A program made the translations under genes and the position numbers. The notes under the pieces were generated by a model, which ran no database searches, had not been told where the DNA came from, and saw only the letters and a list, made by a program, of their open reading frames with translations. From Pseudodesulfovibrio profundus (GTDB lineage: Bacteria; Desulfobacterota; Desulfovibrionia; Desulfovibrionales; Desulfovibrionaceae), in contig NZ_LT907975.1 of the NCBI RefSeq assembly GCF_900217235.1, positions 62,001 to 126,000 of the forward strand: a DNA stretch of 64,000 nt. The letters run 5' to 3'. Positions 28,501 through 36,169 of the stretch are shown here, piece by piece. Position 1 is the first letter of the stretch; every line of letters begins with the position of its first letter.

Positions 28501-28775
28501 GGCCGCATCATATTGGAAAATGGTGTTTGTTCCGCCTCCGAAGATGATCCGGTATCGCTGTCATCACCAACGCCTTCTGCTCCCAAACTTTCATCTTCAG
28601 AAGGGTCCACCTTGGTCTTTTGTGGCCAAAGGATTCCACTGAGATAGACATCACCAGGGCGACTTTGGAGAATGAGGTTTTGGGGGGACAGCCGAGGTTC
28701 GAGCAGTTCGTCTTCGGAATATGGGCCGACAAGGTCTTCGGCAAGGCGGTCCATTATGTTGCTTCGCATTCCCAT
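25569..28775 (-). CDS. DrmA-like SF2 helicase (1068 aa)
   Basis: Long N-terminal region (to about residue 430) without known motifs, then a helicase core: Walker A LWFPTGGGKTEAYLG (near 442), DEAD-box variant IIQDELHLIGGPLGSMTG (near 642), and motifs V-VI LASNMLSVGVDISRLGLM..YIQATSRVGRSNVPG (near 878). A Cys cluster CPACKGKLEW..CTGKKPCPL inside the core may bind zinc. The DELH box, the GGPLG loop and the adjacent DUF1998 gene are typical of DISARM DrmA. The gene is intact and starts 15 bases after the UvrD-like gene. Confidence 0.82.
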   Translation of the reverse strand: MGMRSNIMDRLAEDLVGPYSEDELLEPRLSPQNLILQSRPGDVYLSGILWPQKTKVDPSEDESLGAEGVGDDSDTGSSSEAEQTPFSNMMRPSSAGLSFAAKCDGEFPELAIKVSFGVYVPERFPMKIGDKDVDAKAWRRRHVNIEKTVLVKSTKNLNPYKLKIENLPDGIYLYFKKTPSPVGELISVSLVNGMELEKANREDIEKYTLFQVEIKVSPGKNTRFVARPSRRSGLEVEDQSANLLYRSKLEFATGHTCSATWTKADDGIHATEVATTWLPSSKILDTNPDGHTLFHKLKESAPHPTLSVPWLSTATDDELNKALALLPRAYEEWIELQEQRIPSLSAEHIEAARNNLQACKDINNRMMSGANTIAQSPEIAEAFRLANQAMLTQFRWSKGEDAELFWRPFQLGFILLAVKSTLLDITDDAALDERQTMDLLWFPTGGGKTEAYLGLIAILVFYRRLKHGKAPNEGRGIAAIMRYTLRLLTTQQFARASSLIFACEVIRRNNENRLGTIPFSIGLWVGDSASPNRIKDAVKALAGDKELSSPKQLSSCPACKGKLEWRIDRSVSEIHARCTGKKPCPLRSDAPLPIWTVDEDIYKKHPTLLIGTVDKFAQILRRPETNALFGINRNTPPDLIIQDELHLIGGPLGSMTGLYEALVDKLFECNGIPPKIIGSTATIKRADEQVRGLFNRNTEQFPPPCIDADDSGFAVTKEGSTGRIYQGATTAGRSAKFALQAVSASLLQSAQALSDQTDKLTLDEWWTLVAYFNSLRELGGALVLMQDDVHDAIDTISHRRKENSRMSEVVEELTSRLTQTKVGEMLVDLETTADEDGVLDVVLASNMLSVGVDISRLGLMVVNGQPKGMSEYIQATSRVGRSNVPGLVVSILNNAKARDRSHFESFRTWHQSLYRDVEPASVTPFAPRARDKALHAVLVGLVRHLDPAMLNSPDLKNADPKKLDKFIDYIIARANEVDPEETDILMELKNLIHKWQSRGASEYWHPFKSRISLLQSAEDAAAKRASGNTIGEAWPTPNSMRTVEPSVRFKLIPQAFMKKKEEGQDGQV

Positions 28776-29209
28776 TTGTGAAAATCCTTATCAGTTGAAA
28801 TTGACCCAAGGATAGCCAATGATCCTGGGCGCAAGTATGATCCCCTGGTCATCCCAAGGGCTATGCAACATGTGGCAGATGGAGGCATCTTCACCGACAA
28901 CCATTGTGCAAAAATCCATCAGTTTGATACCTTTGAACGTGCGTGGAGGGTACAGTCCCGGACTGTCGTTGTTGAGTCTTTTGCCTATAGCAAACAAGGA
29001 GTCTGTGACTTTTTTGGACAGCATGGATATGACATTTCCATCATCGGTCCGGAGTTCATAGAGTCCTTTGTTGTTTTTCGATGCAATCAAGTCCATTGGG
29101 CCAGTTTCTGCCACGCGTGCAGCTACGGTTCTCAGCGAATTTTGCACGGTCTCGACGTCTTCTTCGGAGCCGTACAGGGCCTGTCCTGCCAAGCAATTGA
29201 AATCGATAT

Positions 29210-30477
29210 GAGACCTCTGCACGGCAAATCCCACACTTTTACTCTTTAACTATTTGATTTATTATGCTATTATTTCTCCATCCAAAGGAGGAAGGCATGG
29301 CTATTCGGCAGAAAGGACCTCGGTTGGGTGATTACTTCCTGGGGCACCGCAGAACCAAGACCACATTTCTGGATGAGATCAACGAACTCATCGACTGGCA
29401 GCCCATCAACGCCTTTCTGTGCAAGAAGATCAGGCGCAAGGCCAACGCCGTGGGCAATCCCGCCTATCCGCCTCTGGCGATGTTCAAGATTCTGCTCTTG
29501 CAGCGTTGGTACAACCTGAGTGATCCGGGCGTGGAGCAGGCGCTGCTCGACCGGCTCTCCTTTGTCAGATTTACCGGTTTTTCCATCGAGGACGACGTGC
29601 CGGACGAGACCACCATATGCCGTTTCCGTAACGGTTTGATCCGCCTGAAGGTGCTGGACTCCTTGCTCGACATGCTTAACCGCCAGCTTGAAGGACAAGG
29701 GCTTCTTGTCCGTGAGGGAGCCGTGGTGGACGCCTCGGTAGTCGAGTCGCAGCGGCGGCCGCGCAAGGTTATCGACGTGATGCCTGAGGACCGTTCCGAG
29801 GACGCCGAAGAACAGGATGGGCCGGTGGACTGCCGGGTCAGCTATTCGGATGACGAGGAGGCGGCCTGGCTCCGCAAGAGAAATCGGGCCTATTACGGCT
29901 ACAAGCTCCATGCCGCGACGGACAGTCGAGACGGGTTTCTGCTCTGTGGTCACATCACTCCCGCGAACCATTCGGACACGGGCGAATTCGAGCGGCTCGT
30001 GAATGGCGTCGGCCTTGATCCCGGCGCACGGGTTTATGCGGACAAGGGCTATTGCAGCGGGAAGAACCGGGACATTCTGTTTGATCGCGATTTGGAGGAC
30101 GGAACCATGGACAAGACGCCTCGTGGCGGCAGGCTGACAGACTTCGAAAAGACCCGCAACCGTGACATCAGCAGCATTCGGCAAATAGTCGAGCGGGCCT
30201 TCGGCACACTCAAACGTGGCTACGCATTCTTTCGGTCCCGATACGTGGGTCGTGAGAAGGTGGAGGGAGAGTTCCACATCCTCGCCATGGCGTTCAATTT
30301 GAAAAAAGCTGTTCGACTGGCGCGAGCCTGAAGGGAGAGGTGCGTCCAAAATCCGGCATTTCGGCCAGAAATGGCAGGAAAAGGCCGGGAATGAGCCCAA
30401 GCTGGGGTGCGGTCAGAACATCAAATTGGGTGCGGAGCGCAAGGCACGGACGCGAAAAGGGGATGCGCAGAGGTCTC
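29210..30477 (+). mobile_element. IS5-family insertion sequence, copy 1 (1268 bp)
   Basis: Ends begin GAGACCTCTGC on both sides and are imperfect further in. A five-base duplication GATAT flanks it (29205-29209, 30478-30482). It is the same length and sequence type as the copy at 47850-49117. It splits the UvrD-like helicase gene. Confidence 0.92.
29297..30331 (+). CDS. IS5-family transposase, copy 1
   Basis: The start at 29297 has AAAGGAGGAAGGC directly before it. 344-aa DDE transposase: N-terminal DUF772-type domain (FKILLLQRWYNLSDPGVEQALLD), VVDASVVES (Asp), VYADKGYCSGKNRD (Asp) and IVERAFGTLKRGYAFFRSRY (Glu). It is identical in protein sequence to copy 2. A long antisense frame of 376 codons is an artefact of codon use. 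Confidence 0.93.
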   Translation: MAIRQKGPRLGDYFLGHRRTKTTFLDEINELIDWQPINAFLCKKIRRKANAVGNPAYPPLAMFKILLLQRWYNLSDPGVEQALLDRLSFVRFTGFSIEDDVPDETTICRFRNGLIRLKVLDSLLDMLNRQLEGQGLLVREGAVVDASVVESQRRPRKVIDVMPEDRSEDAEEQDGPVDCRVSYSDDEEAAWLRKRNRAYYGYKLHAATDSRDGFLLCGHITPANHSDTGEFERLVNGVGLDPGARVYADKGYCSGKNRDILFDRDLEDGTMDKTPRGGRLTDFEKTRNRDISSIRQIVERAFGTLKRGYAFFRSRYVGREKVEGEFHILAMAFNLKKAVRLARA

Positions 30478-32356
30478 GATATCGGAAGGACAGCCGATTT
30501 GAACTCGTGCAACAGGCCCTTGGCCCTGCCCCCAAGCCTTTTCCCATACCCTTTCTTCTCCTGCACGATTCCCGAAGGATGTCTTGAACCCTTTGTATAC
30601 GTGCAAGCAGCTCTTTGCTCGAGTGGCACCCACAAACATCACTCGGGTTTCTTCATCGTAATCGGCCTGCCGTCCTCCTACGTTGGGAGGGAGGCAGAGA
30701 TAAACATGTTCGGCTTCTCGGCCTTTTGCTGCATGGATGGTACCCAAGATCGGACCATTCATGCCCAATTCAGGCAGCACCAGTTCCGGAGGTAGGTTCT
30801 GGTTGGCCAAGTTCTTCCGCAGTTTGGCCAAATCCACCTTCGGTTTTTTGATGCCTCCCCCAAGTTTCTTCAGCGATTTCCAAGCTGAATCGGGATCCGC
30901 TCCTTGCGCAATAGGTTCGATTTCACGCTCAACCCAAAGGGTCTTGAAGTCACGGCTTTTCAAATGGCTTTGATCAATGCCGCTGAGGAGGGCTCCTATC
31001 CATGGCACGATACCAGCCGAGATGTTTCCCATTCGAATGCGGTGCGGGCTGGCCTTCATTGTCGACGATGCTTTCAGAACTTCCTTCTTGGATCGGAAGA
31101 GGGCAAAGCAGCTGTCCTCTTGAGGCAAACGTAATGGGTCGAATTCGTCATCGTCCATGAAGTCTGCCTTGTTCCGAATCTGGTCACAAATATTGTGATA
31201 TTTGGAGAGAGTATGGCTACTTTCTTCCAGGACTTCGTGGCGTGTTCCCTGAAAGATGGATTTCAAGCCAAGCGAAGAGGTTCTGTGGATTGTCGTCAAC
31301 TCGGTTTCTTCAAATCTGTTTTGCACACGTATTCTTTGGGGCAAGGTCCGGCTGGCATCCGGGGAATCGGCTTCGGAGTCCCCTATCGAGAAACCGTAAA
31401 TGGCTTGCGCCTCATCGGCAAAGACAGTCACGCCCGCATTTTCCTGAAGCTTGTTGATGATTTCGAGAACAAGAGTCGCTCTGTTCCCTATGAAATCCTG
31501 TGCTTCATCAACTATCAGGTGGTCGGCCTTGCTCAAGTGGTAGAAAACGTCCTCATCCCGCCTGACAAGATCAATTGTTGCATCGATATTGTTTTCAAAG
31601 GAGCCGTCGAGGCAGGCTTCTTCATCGAATCCGGAATTGATCTTCCAGGCAAATGAATCGAGCGTCGCAATTCTTACGGAATACGCATCGTACTTGCTCG
31701 TGAGGTGTGAGGCTATCCTAGCTCGTATTTCAGCGACAGCCGTCCTTGTGAAGCTTATCAACCATATTCTGTTTGGGTTGCATCCATGCTTTTCAATCAG
31801 GTGCGCAACTCTTTTACATGCTACAGCCGTCTTTCCTGTCCCAGGTCCAGCGCTTACGAGCAATTTGGCGTCTTGTGATGCTTGGATAACGGCTTCCTGA
31901 GAAGGATCCCAATTGATTCCCTCGCTAGGCAATGGGGCTGGGGTGTCTACGTCCGTTCCGTCAGTCGGAGACAAGCCTGCAAAAAAGTCGTCAGCAGGAG
32001 GCTCTGTTGGGGGGGAGTACTCAGGAGCGGGCTGGGCAGAGGAAGATGGCGGAGTGTCGTCCGGATTATTGTTTTGTGATTGCTCATTAGGACTATTCGG
32101 TGGGGAGCCTGTCAGCCATATCTCGTTATTGTTCCTTACGAGGTAAGATTCTCCTTCCCATTTGGCATAGGTGGCGGAAGCTTCCGTGCGCGTTCGAAGC
32201 TTGCCTTTGAACTTCTTTTTATCACCATCCCAAACGGTAATTTTCATGTCTTCCTGACCAGATCAATGGTTATTTATCGTAGTCGATTTCTTTGACGTTA
32301 CGGCACTGTCCGCGTTCAGCGTCTTTACACTGGTATATATGATCGCATTTGGTTTT

Positions 32357-33065
32357 GGGGCTGTACCAGATAACTCCTTTGGGTTATCGGTATGGCAATG
32401 CGAAAAAGTCGTTTGAGCAAGGACAAGCAGCTTCGTTTAATCGAACATTTTGTGGCTGGCACGACAGCTCGTTGCGCTGCCGATCTGGTTGGTGTGAACG
32501 TCAAAACAGCCGCCTATTACTTTCACCGGCTCCGGGAAATCATAGCGGTAGAAGAGTCCTGTGAAGGGATGGATTTTGGCGAATTTGAGGTCGATGAGAG
32601 CTACTTCGGTGGCAAGCGAAAGGGCAAAAGAGGACGTGGGGCGGCTGGTAAGGTTCCTGTTTTTGGAATCCTTAAAAGGGGCGGGAAGGTCTATACACAG
32701 GTGATTCCTGATGCGAAAGGTAAAACCTTGCTTCCCATTATTCAGGAAAGAATCCAGCCAGACAGTGTGGTTTACTCGGACTGCTGGTATGGCTACAATG
32801 TCCTTGATGTGTCAGCGTTCAAACACTTCCGAATCAACCACTCGAAGCTGTTTGCAGATAGCCACAACCACATCAATGGAATCGAGAATTTTTGGAACCA
32901 GGCCAAACGCCATATGAGGAAATTCAACGGCATTCCAACCAAGCATTTTTCTCTGTTTTTAAAGGAATGCGAGTGGCGTTTTAATAACAGCAATCCGCGA
33001 AGCCAGTTTAAACAACTGAAACAGTGGGTTAGAAGACATATGGGCTAGTTATCTGGTACAGCCCC
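32357..33065 (+). mobile_element. IS1595-family insertion sequence, copy 1 (709 bp)
   Basis: Perfect 19-base inverted ends GGGGCTGTACCAGATAACT and an eight-base duplication TTGGTTTT on both sides. Inserted in the 110-aa operon gene. Confidence 0.95.
32392..33048 (+). CDS. IS1595-family (ISXO2-like) transposase, copy 1
   Basis: 218 aa. HTH-like head (LSKDKQLRLIEHFVAGTTARCAADLVGVN), then the ISXO2 domain: FEVDESYFGGKRKGKRGRG (first Asp), VVYSDCWYGYN (second Asp), SHNHINGIENFWNQAKRHMRKF (third acidic residue in IEN) and ECEWRFNN. Intact, and identical to the other three copies. Confidence 0.94.
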   Translation: MAMRKSRLSKDKQLRLIEHFVAGTTARCAADLVGVNVKTAAYYFHRLREIIAVEESCEGMDFGEFEVDESYFGGKRKGKRGRGAAGKVPVFGILKRGGKVYTQVIPDAKGKTLLPIIQERIQPDSVVYSDCWYGYNVLDVSAFKHFRINHSKLFADSHNHINGIENFWNQAKRHMRKFNGIPTKHFSLFLKECEWRFNNSNPRSQFKQLKQWVRRHMG

Positions 33066-33282
33066 TTGGTTTTTAGAAAGTATTTACCATCTCTTTTTAT
33101 GACACCGGTAACTCTGCTTTTTTGTGGATGACTAGGACAGTATCTGTTTTGTCTCCAAATTCTGTCTTGGATTGTGTTGAATGTTAGTTTGAATGAGTCC
33201 TTCATCTTTTGGAGTGCGCCTCCCCCCATCCTTTGGACCACTGATCGGCCATTTTAAGGTGGAGTCCTGCGTCCGAGTTTGT

Positions 33283-33380
33283 GCCTCCGTGGAGGCGGTT
33301 CGCCGCAGCCGTTGTGGAGCGTAGCCCGTCCCCGCAGGGGCGGCCCGAAGGGCCGAGGGCGGAGCGGAGCAACGGCTGCG
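33283..33380 (-). ncRNA. structured segment inside IS3-B copy 1
   Basis: Between the orfB stop and the right end. An 11-bp outer stem (CGCAGCCGTTG / CAACGGCTGCG) encloses hairpins CGGCCC-TTC-GGGCCG and CCCC-TGC-GGGG, and is followed by GCCTCC-AC-GGAGGC. The sequence matches copy 3. See the finding on compensatory changes in copy 2. Confidence 0.5.
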
Positions 33381-33387
33381 AGCCAAG

Positions 33388-34158
33388 TCAATGAACATTC
33401 AGGTTGCCTCTGTATACGGCAGCGGGAGTTCTTTTGTCCAACGACGAATGTCCGCGCTCTTCGTTGTAATACCGAAAATAGCGCGTAAGCCCATGGTATA
33501 GCTCGATTCCATCAGAATACGCCTTGGGGTAAACATCCTCGTATTTCACCGTCCACCACAACCGCTCGATAAATACGTTGTCGATTGCACGGCCTTTGCC
33601 GTCCATGCTGATTGCAATGCCCTTGCTCTGCAAAACGCCGGTAAATTCACGGCTCGTGAATTGCGCTCCCTGGTCCGTATTGAACATCTCTGGCGTGGAG
33701 ATGCGCAATGCCTTGCTCAGTGCGTCCACGCAAAACGAACTGTCCATGGAATTTGACAGTTCCCAAGCCAATACGAATCGGCTCCACCAGTCAATCACTG
33801 CCACCAGATACAGAAAGCCGCGCTGCATGGGGATGTAGGTGATGTCAGCACTCCAGACTTGATTCTTTCGCTCAATGGCAACTCCTTTCAGCAGATAAGG
33901 AAACACGGGATGCTCCGGGTTGGGGACACTCGTATGCGGCCCTGGAGTAATCGCTTGCAAGCCCATCAGCTGCATCAGTCGCTCAACTCGCTTGTGGTTG
34001 ATCTGATGGCCTTGTGTCTTCAGCCAATCCGTCATGCGCGGCGAGCCGTAATCCGGCTGACGCAGATACTGCTCGTCGATGAGACGCATCAAGGCCAAGT
34101 TCTCATCGGACTCGGCTGCAGGTTTGTAGTAAAACCCCGAGCGGGAAATGCCTGCCAA
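33388..34158 (-). CDS. IS3-B transposase OrfB, copy 1
   Basis: The frame is open upstream to the OrfA end but lacks a standard start there (GTA where copy 2 has GTG), so expression is expected by -1 frameshifting at A_AAA_AAG (34236-34242). rve core: WSADITYIPM, FNTDQGAQFTSREF, and Glu in WTVKYEDVYP. Confidence 0.92.
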   Translation of the reverse strand: MAGISRSGFYYKPAAESDENLALMRLIDEQYLRQPDYGSPRMTDWLKTQGHQINHKRVERLMQLMGLQAITPGPHTSVPNPEHPVFPYLLKGVAIERKNQVWSADITYIPMQRGFLYLVAVIDWWSRFVLAWELSNSMDSSFCVDALSKALRISTPEMFNTDQGAQFTSREFTGVLQSKGIAISMDGKGRAIDNVFIERLWWTVKYEDVYPKAYSDGIELYHGLTRYFRYYNEERGHSSLDKRTPAAVYRGNLNVH

Positions 34159-34229
34159 CTTGCATTGCCGCCGGATGGAATACTCCCGATCCGGTTTGAT
34201 CCACTGGCGGCGTACCTCAAGCGGCAGGC

Positions 34230-34508
34230 TTACAACTTTTTTTCAAGCCACTTGATATCCATCTTGAGCCGACCGATCTCCTCGAACAAAGGTGCGGTGA
34301 CCTCCTCCTGGCTCTTGGCTTTCTTGCCACCGGAAAAGATTCCTTCGGCATTTTCAAGGAGCTGCCTTTTCCAGGTGGATATCTGGTTGGGATGCACTTT
34401 GTACTCCGCAGCCAACTGCGCCAACGTTTTCACGCCACGGATAGCTTCCAGCGCGACCTTGGCCTTGAACTTATCCGAATGCTTCCGTCTTTTGTTGCTC
34501 TTTGTCAT
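34230..34508 (-). CDS. IS3-B transposase OrfA, copy 1
   Basis: 92 aa, HTH (KTLAQLAAEYKVHPNQISTW) plus a C-terminal leucine zipper (LFEEIGRLKMDIKWLEKKL). AAGGAAGGAC precedes the ATG. Ends in the A_AAA_AAG slippery site. Confidence 0.93.
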   Translation of the reverse strand: MTKSNKRRKHSDKFKAKVALEAIRGVKTLAQLAAEYKVHPNQISTWKRQLLENAEGIFSGGKKAKSQEEVTAPLFEEIGRLKMDIKWLEKKL

Positions 34509-34680
34509 ACGTCCTTCCTTATCGGTTTAAGGACGCAGATTCCACTTTAACCGGTGGTCCGAATTTCGGGGGAAAGCGCAGAGTGCAGTGATTGACACCA
34601 CGTTGGAAAGGAATGACTTGTCGGAGAAAGGTTTATCCGACTCGATCGGATATACATTACTTTTGATGTTGACGTTTGGA

Positions 34681-36153
34681 TTACTCATTGTCGAAATACT
34701 CTCCTCTGGGCGGAAGATCGTAAGTGAACAGCAATTCGCCATATTCCCAGTGCTTGTACTTCTCTTTGTCTCTGAAGTTGCTCCTAGCAGTAATGTTTAA
34801 GAATAAATTGTCGTCTATCGAGTACTTCAGTTCAATGGATTCATTTACAAATCCGTTACAGGGAGCGAGTAGAGTGCCGATGGTCCTTGCAGATCTGGAC
34901 ATGGTCGAGTCTGGTCGTCCATTTTCCGATTTGATGAAGTTGAAGCATGCGGTTTCGACATCATCTACCACCCCGAAATTGAGTGACCCCTCACATGCTT
35001 TGGTTGTGTCACCGGAGTTAACGAGAGGGAAGTAGGTGCCGTCGGAGAGTTCAACTCCAATGTTGTCCGCTATAAGGTAATTGCCTGGGGTAGACGACAG
35101 AATCGAAGCTCCATGCGCGACATCCCAATCTGCGGAGCTGCTTGGAGGGATGATCTGGCAGTTCTTCGTTTTTTCCTGAATACGTTCTTGAAGTCCCACC
35201 AGTTTGCTTGAGCCTCCCACCATGAGAATACAACCGATTTCTTCAAAGCTCATTCTGGCCTTGAGCGAAACAACTTTATGCAGCTCGTCCAAAGCCTTGT
35301 TGTATTCATCTTTCAGCAGGTCGAGAAGTTGAGAACGTGTGATCGTTGACCGAAGAAGTTCCCCTTTGTTGAAGCCGGGAATGATTATGGTACGCTCTTC
35401 CTCTTCTCCCAAATCGCATTTGGCCTCTTCGGAGCGTACCAGCAAGATGTCCATTGATTCAGAGTCCAGTTCGTGGAATGGGAGTGTATCTCCCGTCTTT
35501 CTGATATGATCTTCGTAGACCCATTCAGCAATCTTGCGATCCAGATTGTCTCCCCCCAACTGGATGCCAACGGCGTCGATTTCCTTGATGTTCTCGCCGT
35601 TCATTTCGACAACTGAAATGTCCAGCGTCCCTCCACCCCAATCGAAAACCACACAATTCCTCCATCGACGGACTTGTTCATAGTTCTTGAAGATTGCTGC
35701 TGTCGGTTCTGAGACGAAACTGTTGATCTCAATTCCTGCCTCTTTTGCCGCTTTCCGCAATGCTCTACGTTTTTCGGGAGCGAACCCTACAGGGATGGCG
35801 ACAACGGCCTCATTCATGTCTACGCTTCTACTTTGCCAAGCCATTTTTTTGAGGCCGGTGAATATTTCCCTCGCTATATCGGTCGGGGTCCAGTCCTTGT
35901 TCGCGATGGACCATTTGTGGTTAGTCCCCAGATAGCTTTTGGGAGACGAGATTATTTCGTATTTCTCCTGATAGCTGTTGCGGTTTTCACGAACTTCCAA
36001 CCCTCTTGCGACGACTTCACCTGTCACCTTGTCAATGGCGACAAGCGAGGGAAAGGGCTTTTGACCTTTTTCGCTGTGGAGGATTGCCTGGTTGTTGAAA
36101 AGTTCCATGGTCGCACTATTCGTCGTGCCGAAATCTATACCGAAATAACCCAT
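34681..36153 (-). CDS. Hsp70/DnaK-like ATPase in defence operon
   Basis: 490 aa. A complete actin-like ATPase domain: GIDFGTTNSA (phosphate 1, residues 4-13), VAIPVGFAPEKRRAL, EPTAAIF, VVFDWGGGTLDISVVE (phosphate 2, near 193) and GCILMVGGSSKL (adenosine, near 331). The C-terminal part (about 390-490) is a short beta-rich substrate-binding-like domain without the helical lid of DnaK. It is probably a specialised chaperone or nucleotide-driven switch rather than housekeeping DnaK. It is 16 bases after the coiled-coil gene and overlaps the next small gene. No DnaJ or GrpE gene is nearby. Confidence 0.88.
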   Translation of the reverse strand: MGYFGIDFGTTNSATMELFNNQAILHSEKGQKPFPSLVAIDKVTGEVVARGLEVRENRNSYQEKYEIISSPKSYLGTNHKWSIANKDWTPTDIAREIFTGLKKMAWQSRSVDMNEAVVAIPVGFAPEKRRALRKAAKEAGIEINSFVSEPTAAIFKNYEQVRRWRNCVVFDWGGGTLDISVVEMNGENIKEIDAVGIQLGGDNLDRKIAEWVYEDHIRKTGDTLPFHELDSESMDILLVRSEEAKCDLGEEEERTIIIPGFNKGELLRSTITRSQLLDLLKDEYNKALDELHKVVSLKARMSFEEIGCILMVGGSSKLVGLQERIQEKTKNCQIIPPSSSADWDVAHGASILSSTPGNYLIADNIGVELSDGTYFPLVNSGDTTKACEGSLNFGVVDDVETACFNFIKSENGRPDSTMSRSARTIGTLLAPCNGFVNESIELKYSIDDNLFLNITARSNFRDKEKYKHWEYGELLFTYDLPPRGEYFDNE

Positions 36154-36169
36154 GATATTCCCTGAATGC

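Larger units (their letters stand above)
28791..32247 (-). pseudogene. UvrD-like SF1 helicase, interrupted by an IS5-family element
   Basis: Removing the IS (29210-30477) and one GATAT joins 590 codons upstream to the downstream part in frame, giving 727 aa with no stop. The N-terminal 60 residues form a small domain (MKITVWDGDKKKFKGKLRTR), followed by a Pro/Asp-rich linker. The helicase has WDPSQEAVIQA (Q motif), SAGPGTGKTAVA (Walker A), LIVDEAQDF (Walker B), GTIHAAKGREAEHVYLCLPP (motif V) and RVMFVGATRAKSCLHV (motif VI). The lost C-terminus (about 138 aa from DFNCLAGQALYG) has no motif I know. The truncated protein now ends inside the IS and keeps all helicase motifs. Confidence 0.88.
33215..34580 (-). 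mobile_element. IS3-family insertion sequence IS3-B, copy 1 (1366 bp)
   Basis: Ends TGCGC..CCCCC..GGACCAC on both sides, GAG duplication (33212-33214, 34581-34583). Same element as copies at 39976-41341 and 52933-54298; its proteins are identical to copy 3. Inserted in the 110-aa operon gene, in the same orientation as the operon. Confidence 0.94.
32270..34688 (-). pseudogene. hidden 110-aa operon gene broken by two insertion sequences
   Basis: Joining 34688-34581, 33211-33066 and 32348-32270 on the minus strand (one target copy kept at each junction) gives one open frame of 110 codons and a TAA. The ATG overlaps the Hsp70 stop by eight bases (ATGAGTAA), and the stop lies 22 bases before the UvrD-like start, a perfect operon fit. 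The product starts MSNPNVNIKSNVYPIESDK. Its C-terminal half has Cys/His residues (YCPSH, TKCDHIYQCKDAERGQC) that could bind zinc. It is interrupted by an IS3 copy (GAG duplication) and an IS1595 copy (TTGGTTTT duplication). Function unknown. Confidence 0.82.

Noticed and set aside
22065..28775. Druantia type system (large DUF1998 helicase)
   Set aside because: In Druantia the helicase and DUF1998 are one very large protein. Here they are two coupled genes in the DISARM drmA-drmB order.
29270..30400. Long 376-codon frame antisense to the IS5-family transposase (also at 47927-49057)
   Set aside because: It lies entirely opposite the transposase, has no domain sense, and results from the GC-rich codon use of the IS.
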